DNA of 64,000 bases, from assembly GCF_902498995.1 (NCBI RefSeq), contig NZ_CABVLY010000001.1, positions 310,001 through 374,000 of the forward strand. Direction: 5' to 3'. A program made the position numbers and the translations under genes. Source of the DNA: Burkholderia anthina. GTDB taxonomy: Bacteria > Pseudomonadota > Gammaproteobacteria > Burkholderiales > Burkholderiaceae. Under the pieces are notes generated by a model. The model was not told the DNA's origin. It searched no databases and saw only the letters and a program-made list of their open reading frames with translations. Below, piece after piece: positions 1-6,791 of this stretch; within the stretch, counting starts at the first letter, position 1, and every line of letters starts with the position of its first letter.

Positions 1-165
1 CTGCGGTCGCCGCGGGCGAGCGGCGCACCGCAATGGCGCGTTTGCATGGACAATGGACGGGCGCGCGGGCACGAGGCCGCGCGCCCGTTTCTTCTGGGTC
101 GCCGGAACCGGCCGCTGCGCACGACGGCGGCCGGTGACCGTTGCCCGAACCTACGTTTTCCGCCG

Positions 166-1095
166 ATGGACAAGCTGGATCAGGTCAGGATATTCCTTCA
201 GGTTGCCGAGATGGGCAGCTTCATCAAGGCCGCGCACGCGCTCGACGTGCCGCGCGCGACCGTGTCGGCGGCCGTCCAGCAGCTCGAGACGGCGCTCGGC
301 ACGCGGCTGTTGCATCGCACGACGCGGCAAGTCCAGCTGACCGCCGACGGCGCGCTGCTGCTCGAGCGCGGCCGGCGCCTGCTCGCGGAAGCCGACGAAC
401 TCGACCGGCTGTTCCGGCGGCGCGATCGCGACGTGGTCGGGCGGCTGAACGTCGATGCACCGAGCCGGATCGCGCGCCGCGTGATTGCGCCCGCGCTGCC
501 GTCGCTGTTTCGCCGCCACCCGAAGCTGCAACTGTCGCTCGGCTCGACGGACCGCTCGATCGATCTGGTGCAGGAGGGCGTCGACTGCGCGATCCGGGTC
601 GGGCGGCTTGCGGACAGCAGCCTCGTCGTGCGGCCGCTCGGGCAGTTCGTGCTGATCAACTGCGCGAGCCCCGACTACCTGCGCGAATGCGGCGTGCCCG
701 AGCACCCGGACGCGCTTGCGCATGGGCACTGGGCGATCGGCTATGCGTCGCCGACGACCGGGCGCGAACTCGACTGGGAATACTGCGCGGACGGCGGGCG
801 GCACACGCTGGCGTTGCCGAGCCGCGTGATCGTCAACAACGCCGAAACCTATATCGCGAGCTGCATCGCCGGGATGGGGCTGATCCAGATTCCGCGCTTC
901 GACGTCGCCCATCTGCTCGACAGCGGCGCGCTCGTCGAGGTGATGCCCGGTCACCGGGCCGAGCCGATGGATGTGTCGGCGGTCTATCCGCATCGTCGCC
1001 ACCGGTCGCGGCGGCTCAACGCGTTCGTCGAGTGGTTCGGGGAACTGATGGCGGATGCGTTGAACGACACGGGCGCGGCTGCCGGCGGCGACTGA
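166..1095 (+). CDS. LysR family transcriptional regulator
   Basis: A 309-residue LysR-type regulator. The N-terminal winged helix-turn-helix lies at about residues 1-60 (MDKLDQVRIFLQVAEMGSF, then a recognition helix around RATVSAAVQQLE). The effector-binding domain fills residues about 90-300 and looks like the subgroup that often controls nearby oxidoreductase or efflux genes. The reading frame is open upstream to position 46, but the preceding residues are arginine-rich and unlike the family, so I start at the ATG at 166, where the canonical N-terminus begins. The target is probably a divergent gene left of the window. The effector cannot be read from the sequence. Confidence 0.85.
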   Translation: MDKLDQVRIFLQVAEMGSFIKAAHALDVPRATVSAAVQQLETALGTRLLHRTTRQVQLTADGALLLERGRRLLAEADELDRLFRRRDRDVVGRLNVDAPSRIARRVIAPALPSLFRRHPKLQLSLGSTDRSIDLVQEGVDCAIRVGRLADSSLVVRPLGQFVLINCASPDYLRECGVPEHPDALAHGHWAIGYASPTTGRELDWEYCADGGRHTLALPSRVIVNNAETYIASCIAGMGLIQIPRFDVAHLLDSGALVEVMPGHRAEPMDVSAVYPHRRHRSRRLNAFVEWFGELMADALNDTGAAAGGD

Positions 1096-1141
1096 CAGGC
1101 CGTCGGGCGCGAGCCGCGGCCGGGGGCAGGGTGGCGGAGGA

Positions 1142-2038
1142 TCAGCCCGCCTGCACGGCGAACCGCCGGGTGCGCCCCGTGGCGCGTACCGCCTCGATCA
1201 GCGCGGCACAGGCCCCGTCGGGCTTCGACGCGAACGCGTAAAAGCGCGCGGCCGGCAATGCCGGCAGCCCGTCATCCGGCCCGCATGCGCGCAGGCCGTC
1301 GCGCAACTGGCTGCGCGCGAGCGCCGTGACCGCGAAGCCCGCGAGCGCGGCCGACATGCAACCGGCCATGCTGCCGCTTTCGAACTGCACGCGAAACGGC
1401 CGCAGCGCGGCGGCGAGCGCGGACACGGCTGCTTCCCGGTACACGCAGGGCTCCGGAAACAGCGCGAGCGGCACGTCGCCTTCGGCGTCGAGTGCGGTGT
1501 CCGACGCGAATGCCCACACGAGCGGCTCCTCCCACAGCAGTTCCCCGGCCGAGTCGACCTGCCGGCATTGCTTGCCGAACACGACGTCGAGCCGGCCCAG
1601 CGTTTGCTCGCGCAGCAGCGATGCGGTGACGCCGACCTTCAGCTCGATCGACGAGCGCGGATGGCTGTCGCGGAACGTACGCAATACCTGCGGCAACCAC
1701 GTGCCCGCGAAATCCTCCGACGCGCCGACCCGCAGCGGGCCGTGTGCCGGCGCACCGCGCAGCCGCGCCCGCACTTCGCGCTCCATGTCGACGATGTTGC
1801 GGGCGTACGCATAGAGGGTGTCGCCGGCCGGCGTCAGTGCGACGCGGCGCGTCGTGCGTGCGAGCAGCACCGTGCCGGCTGCCTGCTCGAGCCGCTTGAT
1901 GTGGCCGCTGACCGCGGACGGCGTCAGCGCGAGGCGTTCGGCGGCCGGCGCGAAACCGCGGCTGTCGACGACTTCGAGGAAGGTGCGCAGCAGCGCGATG
2001 TCGAGTGCGGTCGACGCGGGGTCGGTGAGCGGTTCCAT
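1142..2038 (-). CDS. LysR family transcriptional regulator, divergent from a hydrolase gene
   Basis: A 298-residue LysR regulator. The HTH is within residues 10-70 (ALDIALLRTFLEVVDSRGF, then SAVSGHIKRLEQ) and a periplasmic-binding-protein-like effector domain follows. I chose the ATG at 2036-2038; the frame stays open another 30 codons upstream, but that stretch is not LysR-like and would run over the intergenic operator. The overall look is of the LrhA/HexA-like subgroup (inference). It is transcribed away from the hydrolase gene at 2144 with 105 bp between them, so it probably regulates that gene and itself. Confidence 0.85.
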   Translation of the reverse strand: MEPLTDPASTALDIALLRTFLEVVDSRGFAPAAERLALTPSAVSGHIKRLEQAAGTVLLARTTRRVALTPAGDTLYAYARNIVDMEREVRARLRGAPAHGPLRVGASEDFAGTWLPQVLRTFRDSHPRSSIELKVGVTASLLREQTLGRLDVVFGKQCRQVDSAGELLWEEPLVWAFASDTALDAEGDVPLALFPEPCVYREAAVSALAAALRPFRVQFESGSMAGCMSAALAGFAVTALARSQLRDGLRACGPDDGLPALPAARFYAFASKPDGACAALIEAVRATGRTRRFAVQAG

Positions 2039-2055
2039 CGATCGATTCAACGCAA

Positions 2056-2068
2056 TATTCGAAGAATA
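2056..2068. promoter_or_regulatory. Candidate LysR box (T-N11-A inverted repeat)
   Basis: The 13-mer TATTCGAAGAATA is a perfect inverted repeat (arms TATTC and GAATA around GAA). It fits the classical LysR T-N11-A motif exactly. It sits between the divergent LysR gene and the hydrolase gene in the most AT-rich part of the spacer. The operator role is inferred. Confidence 0.5.
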
Positions 2069-2143
2069 AGTGATGATACTCCGCGAATCGTGATGAGACG
2101 TGGATCTACCATCGGCCTTCGGGTTCACTTACCGGAGTACACG

Positions 2144-3034
2144 ATGACCGCTTATCGATTTGCGACGACCGCGTCGCTCGACGTCGCCTATCTCGAATGG
2201 AATCCGCGCGGCGAACGCGTGGCCGTGCTGCTGCACGGCTGGCCGGACAGCCCGGTCGGCTGGGAAGCGGTCGCGCAAACGCTCGCCGCACGCGGCTATC
2301 GCGTGCTCGCGCCCGCGCTGCGCGGCTTCGCGCCGACCCGCTTTCGCGATCCGGCGGTGCCGCGCAGCGGCCAGCTGGCGGCGCTCGGTCGCGACCTGCT
2401 CGACTTCGTCGACGTGCTCGGCATCGAGCAGCCCGTGCTGGTCGGGCACGACTGGGGCGCCCGTGCGGTCGCGAACGCGTGCGGGCTGCGCGACGGGGTG
2501 GCGTCGCATCTCGTGATGCTGTCGGTCGGCTACGGCACCAACGACCCGGCCCAGCCGCTGTCGCTGCAGCAGGCGCGCAACTACTGGTATCACTGGTTCA
2601 TGGCGACGCCGCGCGGCGAGCAGGCATTGCGCGACGACCGTCGCGCGTTCGCGCGCCTGATGTGGGACACGTGGTCGCCGCCGGGCTGGTATGGCGATGC
2701 GGAATTCGACGCGGCAGCCGACGCGTTCGACGGACCGGACTGGATCGACGTCGTGCTGCATTCGTACCGGCAGCGCTGGGGCTTCGCGCCCGGCACGCCG
2801 GCCTATGCGGACGACGATGCGCGGCTGAACCCGGCGCCGGTGCTGTCGGTGCCGACGCTCGTGCTGCACGGCGGCATCGACACCTGCAATCATCCGGACG
2901 GCTCGGCCGGGCGCGAGCGCTTTTTCGCCGGGCGCTACGCGCGGCAGGTGCTGGACGGGGTGGGACATTTTCCGCAGCGCGAGGCGCCGGCGGCGGTCGC
3001 GGAGGCAATCCTCGGGTTCTGCGAACGGGGCTGA
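2144..3034 (+). CDS. Alpha/beta hydrolase, epoxide hydrolase-like
   Basis: A 296-residue alpha/beta-hydrolase. An HGWPDS oxyanion motif lies near residue 31. The nucleophile elbow reads VGHDWGAR, so the nucleophile is aspartate, as in epoxide hydrolases and haloalkane dehalogenases, not the serine of esterases. A late acidic position lies in LVLHGGIDTC and the catalytic histidine in GVGHFPQREAP. There is no signal peptide, so it should be cytoplasmic. The frame is open far upstream, but ATG 2144 begins the family-like N-terminus. It is divergent from the LysR gene 1142-2038 and probably controlled by it. The natural substrate is unknown; a dehalogenase activity cannot be excluded. Confidence 0.85.
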   Translation: MTAYRFATTASLDVAYLEWNPRGERVAVLLHGWPDSPVGWEAVAQTLAARGYRVLAPALRGFAPTRFRDPAVPRSGQLAALGRDLLDFVDVLGIEQPVLVGHDWGARAVANACGLRDGVASHLVMLSVGYGTNDPAQPLSLQQARNYWYHWFMATPRGEQALRDDRRAFARLMWDTWSPPGWYGDAEFDAAADAFDGPDWIDVVLHSYRQRWGFAPGTPAYADDDARLNPAPVLSVPTLVLHGGIDTCNHPDGSAGRERFFAGRYARQVLDGVGHFPQREAPAAVAEAILGFCERG

Positions 3035-3183
3035 GGCGCGCCGGCCGGCCCGGCGCGTTGCGGCCGGCGCTTTCGCACGTCGACGCGCAGACCGTATGGC
3101 CGGCGCGCGACAACCACTTCCTTCGTGATCGATCTCCCGCAAGCGGCCGGCCCGTATGCGGCGTGCGCGATTCCCGGCGTCGG

Positions 3184-3921
3184 TCAGCACATGCCGCCGT
3201 TGGCGCGCAGGATCTGGCCGTTGACCCATGCGCCGTCGGGGCCGGCGAGGAAAGCGACGACGCGGGCGATGTCCTCGGGCTGGCCCAGCCGCTCGAGCGG
3301 GTTCATCTTCGCCATCCGTTCGACGAGTTCGGGGCGCTTGCCCTGCAGGAACAGCTCGGTCGCGACCGGCCCGGGCGCGACGGCGTTCACGCTGATGCCG
3401 CGGCCGCGCATCTCCTGCGCGAGTACCTGCGTCATCCCTTCGACGGCTGCCTTGGTCGCGATGTACACGCCGTAGGTCGGCAGGCGCATGCCGATCACGC
3501 TCGACGTCAGGTTCACGATGCGGCCGCCGTCGCGCACCCGTTTCGCCGCCTCGCGGCTGACGTTGAACGTGCCTTTCAGGTTGATCGCGACGGTCTGGTC
3601 GAAAGCCGCGTCGTCGAACTCGGCGAGCGCGGCGAGTTTCATGACGCCCGCGCTGTTGACGACCACGTCGATGTGCCCGAAGGCACGCTCGGCCGCATCG
3701 AACAACGCGCCCACCGCCGCCGGGTCGGCGACGTCCGCCTGTATTGCGATGGCCTCGCCGCCGTCGGCGACGATCGCGTCGACCACGTCCCGGGCCGGGC
3801 CGGCGCCGCCGGCGTAGTTCACGACGACCCGGAAGCCGTCCCGGGCGAGACGGCGGGCGATTTCCGCGCCGATGCCGCGCGATGAGCCTGTGACGAGGGC
3901 AACCCGTTTCGATGCGTTCAT
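3184..3921 (-). CDS. Short-chain dehydrogenase/reductase (SDR)
   Basis: A 245-residue classical SDR. The Rossmann motif TGSSRGIGAE is at residues 11-20 and NSAG near 90. The catalytic Ser lies in LTSSVIG and the Tyr/Lys pair in YIATK. The length and the C-terminal GPDGAWVNGQILRANGG segment match 3-oxoacyl-ACP-reductase-like SDRs. It is cytoplasmic and uses NAD(P)H. It is divergent from the LysR gene at 4039, a common regulator/SDR arrangement. It is not a dedicated FabG, because it is not in a fatty-acid gene cluster. The substrate is unknown. Confidence 0.88.
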   Translation of the reverse strand: MNASKRVALVTGSSRGIGAEIARRLARDGFRVVVNYAGGAGPARDVVDAIVADGGEAIAIQADVADPAAVGALFDAAERAFGHIDVVVNSAGVMKLAALAEFDDAAFDQTVAINLKGTFNVSREAAKRVRDGGRIVNLTSSVIGMRLPTYGVYIATKAAVEGMTQVLAQEMRGRGISVNAVAPGPVATELFLQGKRPELVERMAKMNPLERLGQPEDIARVVAFLAGPDGAWVNGQILRANGGMC

Positions 3922-3982
3922 GTCCTGCTCCCTGGTTTGTGAGTGCCGGCCGATCCGGCGACAGGACTACTGTAGGCGCCCT

Positions 3983-4011
3983 TGATCAATAAAAATAATG
4001 AATAATGATCA
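3983..4011. promoter_or_regulatory. AT-rich divergent promoter/operator with paired TGATCA sites
   Basis: The spacer between the SDR and LysR genes contains two TGATCA palindromes (3983-3988 and 4006-4011) flanking an AT-only core with repeated AATAATG. In a very GC-rich chromosome this is the obvious place for overlapping promoters and a LysR-family operator. The function is inferred. Confidence 0.4.
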
Positions 4012-4038
4012 GGTTAATAATGACTGAAAGTACGTCTC

Positions 4039-4941
4039 ATGGCATTCGACAGCAGGCTCCTGAGCGGAATCGGCGTGCTTTCGGCGGTGATCGAAGCCGG
4101 GACCTTCGCGCGCGCGGGCGAGGCGATGGGGTTGACGCAGCCGGCGGTGAGCCGCGCGGTCGCGCGGCTGGAAGAGCGGGTCGGCATCCGGATCTTCAAC
4201 CGGACGGCGCGCGCGATCACGCTGACCGACGAAGGGCGGCGCTTCTACGAAGCCGTCGCGCCGCTCCTGGCCGGCATCGAGGAGGCGGCGGTCGATGCCG
4301 GTCGTTCCCGGGCGCGCGTCCGGGGGCGGTTGCGGGTCAACGTGGACGGCACCTTCGGCCACTACGTGCTGGCGCCGAGGATGGCGGAATTCCTCGACCG
4401 CTTCCCCGAGCTGTCCGTCGAGATCAGCGTGCGCGACCGAATGGGCGACCTCGTCGCCGACGGGTTCGACGTGGCGGTGCGTTTCGGCATTCCGGAACCG
4501 TCGTCATACCGTGCGCGACTGCTGCTGGAGACGCACGTGCTCACCTGTGCATCGGCGGCCTATGTCGTGCGTCACGGCGAGCCGCGGCATCCGCGGGATC
4601 TTGCGGACGGGCACCGCTGCGTGCTGATCCGCGATCCGGTGACAGGCCGGCCGTATGGGTGGGAATTCCATCGCGGCAACGAGGTGGTGCCATTCGACGC
4701 GACCGGCCGGCTGACCGTCAACGATACGGGCGCGCTGCTCGGCGCATGTGTCGGCGGCGAGGGCGTCGCGCAGTTGCTGGAGCTCTATGCGAGGGACATC
4801 CTTGCCGACGGGCGGCTGGTGCAGTTGCTGCCGGAGTGGGCGGACGAGACATTCCCGCTCTACGCCTATCACCACGCGTCGAATCTCGTTTCGGCAAAGG
4901 TGCGCGTGTTTCTCGACTTCGTGCGGGAGCTGACGGGCTGA
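4039..4941 (+). CDS. LysR family transcriptional regulator, divergent from an SDR gene
   Basis: A 300-residue LysR regulator. The HTH spans residues about 8-65 (SAVIEAGTFARAGEAMGLTQ, then AVSRAVARLEERVG) and the effector domain residues 90-295. It resembles the common subfamily that activates or represses an adjacent oxidoreductase. ATG 4039 gives the usual spacing between start and HTH. It is probably autoregulated through the AT-rich spacer and controls the SDR gene 3184-3921 (inference from orientation). Confidence 0.88.
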   Translation: MAFDSRLLSGIGVLSAVIEAGTFARAGEAMGLTQPAVSRAVARLEERVGIRIFNRTARAITLTDEGRRFYEAVAPLLAGIEEAAVDAGRSRARVRGRLRVNVDGTFGHYVLAPRMAEFLDRFPELSVEISVRDRMGDLVADGFDVAVRFGIPEPSSYRARLLLETHVLTCASAAYVVRHGEPRHPRDLADGHRCVLIRDPVTGRPYGWEFHRGNEVVPFDATGRLTVNDTGALLGACVGGEGVAQLLELYARDILADGRLVQLLPEWADETFPLYAYHHASNLVSAKVRVFLDFVRELTG

Positions 4942-5078
4942 GCCGGTGCGGCGCAAGGCGGCCGGTCATGCGGTGCGACGCGGATATCGTCCGGAAACGG
5001 ATGGGGTGCATGCGGTCCGGGCCGGCCGGGCGTCGGGAGGGGGAGGCGCGTGTTGCGGCGAGCGCGGCGAAAAACAAG

Positions 5079-5110
5079 AAACCCGCGAAGCGATGTGCTT
5101 GCGCGGGTTT
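5079..5110. terminator. Terminator-like hairpin after the LysR gene
   Basis: AAACCCGCG pairs with CGCGGGTTT around a 14-nt loop. It lies within the gap 4942-5305, in which I see no gene. The same 13-mer AAACCCGCGAAGC recurs at 6548-6560 beside the tRNA-Leu gene, so this copy may mark the far edge of a small island. The rest of the gap (5111-5305) shows no other structure I can support. Confidence 0.5.
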
Positions 5111-5305
5111 CGAGCGCAGCGCGTGACGCTGCGAAATGCTGATGAGGGCCGGAATTAAATAGGTGTCATAGTGCTCTGCCCGGATGTCGTCTGCCTCGTG
5201 TGCGTCGGAAGTCGCTCGTGATAGCAAGGCGGCGGGCCATACAGGGTAAGTCGGTTGTTGCGATTCTGGTAATCTCGGCCACATTCGAACAATATTGAGG
5301 GCCGT

Positions 5306-5738
5306 ATGGTGGACAATCGCTATTCCTATAACGGGCATACCGATCTTCAGCCTGCCGATTTGTTTTTCTGGGTCGCGGTCGACCAACTTTGCAAGCGGTT
5401 TGGCTTCAGCGATCTCGCTGCCGCTGCTGGCATCCTGCTAGGGCAAAACGATGTGCCGGTGCCGGGCAAACTGCGCGGCGCGGTTGCCGGTACGTCAGTC
5501 GTTTCAATGGCCGCGCGAAAACCTCTTGCCGTTCAATATCGGTATGCGGCTACCGACCATCACAAAGGCTGGCGTAGGTGGACTGCGGATCGCGATGACG
5601 CGCAATCTGGGAGCGTTTGTGGGGCGCTCGGTGCCGGTGGTCGGAACCGTCATGCCGGCGACCGATGCGGCAATCGTTATGTGGAATACGATGCAGGCCT
5701 ATAACGGCATCGTGAAGCCGGAAGATCGGGTGCTGTGA
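5306..5738 (+). pseudogene. STM2901-family protein, frameshifted
   Basis: Two overlapping frames together make one STM2901-family protein of about 143 residues. The first (from ATG 5306, with GAGG just upstream) gives MVDNRYSYNGHTDLQPADLF and on through GQNDVPVPGKLRGAVAGTS. The second continues as LPFNIGMRLPTIT, NLGAFVGRSVPVVG and ends at 5738. The switch falls at the AAAA run 5518-5521; removing one A restores a continuous reading frame. This is either a real inactivating insertion, a homopolymer base-call error, or less likely slippage. The region is less GC-rich than its neighbours. It ends one base before the DUF1493 gene, so the two were an operon. The function of the family is unknown to me. 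Confidence 0.7.
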
Positions 5739-5739
5739 C

Positions 5740-6108
5740 ATGACAGACCCGACATGGGAGCAGCTTGAGGCGTTCGCCCGTGAAGAGCTGGGACGGCCGA
5801 TGTTGGGTGGTCCGCTGAAGTTAATGCGCGATAGCCGGATGGAAGAGGACCTTCGCATTACCGGAATCGACGCGATCGAGTTCATCGACAAGTGGGCAGA
5901 GACCTTCGGCGTCGACGTGACGAACTTCCCGTACAAGCGCTACTTCGGTCCCGATACCCTTGACGTGGTTCGGTCGATCCTCGGGCTGTTCTCTTCCAGG
6001 TATCGCGATCCGGCGTTGGTCCCTCTTACGCTCCGGATGTTGGAAGAGGCAACGCGCCTTGGTCGATGGGACACGGAAGCGATTGAGCGCGCCGCCCGTA
6101 TCGAATAG
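5740..6108 (+). CDS. DUF1493 family protein, acyl-carrier-like
   Basis: A 122-residue acidic protein of the DUF1493 type. The central segment (about residues 36-60, LRITGIDAIEFIDKWAETFG) resembles the helix-2 region of acyl carrier proteins. The position where a carrier protein has its phosphopantetheine serine is alanine here (Asp44-Ala45), so it is unlikely to carry an acyl chain. It starts directly after the STM2901-family frame and probably shared its transcript. Base composition is more AT-rich than the flanking genes, which suggests transfer. No function is assigned. Confidence 0.65.
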   Translation: MTDPTWEQLEAFAREELGRPMLGGPLKLMRDSRMEEDLRITGIDAIEFIDKWAETFGVDVTNFPYKRYFGPDTLDVVRSILGLFSSRYRDPALVPLTLRMLEEATRLGRWDTEAIERAARIE

Positions 6109-6125
6109 CTGCGTACAAATGAAAA

Positions 6126-6156
6126 ACGGGCCGCGCGGATTGCTCCGGCGGCCCGT
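6126..6156. terminator. Hairpin terminator after the DUF1493 gene
   Basis: ACGGGCCGC (6126-6134) pairs with GCGGCCCGT (6148-6156). A run of A precedes it and a short TCTG tail follows, so it could stop transcripts from either side. It separates the DUF1493 gene from the integrase fragment. Confidence 0.55.
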
Positions 6157-6248
6157 TCTGCCTGCGCCCCAGCAGAGGTAGAAGGGCATAGCTCTTCCGA
6201 ACGAGTCACGGACTGCGCGGGTTTTTCTGTGGGGCACTCATAACACCC

Positions 6249-6446
6249 CTATTTCTTGTTCACAACGAGACGCGGGGGAGGCGGTGGCCCGCCGACCTTC
6301 GACGCCGCTGCCTTGGCCGCTTCGGCCTTCGCGTCGTTCTTTCCGCCTTCGCTCTTCTTGGGGTGCGTGTGCTGCGCCACAGCGATTGCTGCGCGTACCT
6401 GAATCGCTGTCTTGGGGTTCCGGATGGCTGTATCGGTTAGTGGCAC
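6249..6446 (-). pseudogene. Integrase N-terminal remnant
   Basis: A 65-codon frame from GTG 6444-6446, preceded by AGGAG at good spacing. Its first residues, VPLTDTAIRN, match the start of P4/CP4-57-type tyrosine integrases, which usually begin M-x-LTDTAIRNAKP. After about ten residues the similarity stops and the frame ends in a Lys/Ala- and Pro-rich tail (KVGGPPPPPRLVVNKK). It lies just downstream of the 3' end of tRNA-Leu, exactly where such an integrase gene belongs. I read it as the stub left after an integrated element was deleted. Whether the short chimera is translated is unknown. Confidence 0.5.
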
Positions 6447-6544
6447 GGGGACAACTCCTGAGGAGTAAGGCAGTTTCGGAGTGGCTGCCCCCAAATATCG
6501 CCCCCAAATATCGCCCCCGGATGTCGCCGGACTTCGCCGGAATG

Positions 6545-6579
6545 AAAAAACCCGCGAAGCCTTGCGCTGTCGCGGGTTT
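6545..6579 (-). terminator. tRNA-Leu terminator hairpin
   Basis: AAACCCGCGA (6548-6557) pairs with TCGCGGGTTT (6570-6579), with an A run on the left that gives a U-tail for minus-strand transcription. It lies about 34 bp past the tRNA 3' end. Confidence 0.6.
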
Positions 6580-6612
6580 GTGGACTGTGCCGAACGTTGT
6601 CGGACGAGTAGC

Positions 6613-6697
6613 TGGTGCCCAGGGCCGGAATCGAACCGGCACGCCTTGCGGCGGGGGATTTTGAGTCCCCTGCGTCTACCAATTTCACCACCTGGGC
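6613..6697 (-). tRNA. tRNA-Leu (CAA anticodon)
   Basis: An 85-nt class II tRNA on the minus strand. The acceptor stem GCCCAGG pairs with CCTGGGC and the D-loop region is GGTGAAATTGGTAGACGC. The anticodon stem GGGGA/TCCCC encloses loop CTCAAAA, giving anticodon CAA, which reads UUG. A long variable arm, the T-loop GGTTCGATTCC and an encoded ACCA end (TGGT at 6613-6616) complete it. It is flanked downstream by an integrase stub, consistent with use as an integration target. Confidence 0.95.
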
Positions 6698-6791
6698 TTT
6701 GATCCTGGCCGCGCATGCAGATTGCGCGCGGCGAAACGAGGATTATGGCGGAAAACGGGGCACCGGGCAAGCTGCCCGATACCGGCCAGCG

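Noticed and set aside
5510-5540. Programmed frameshift in the STM2901 gene
   Set aside because: The run is only four A and I see no stimulatory hairpin or ribosome-like site; a simple extra base explains it better.
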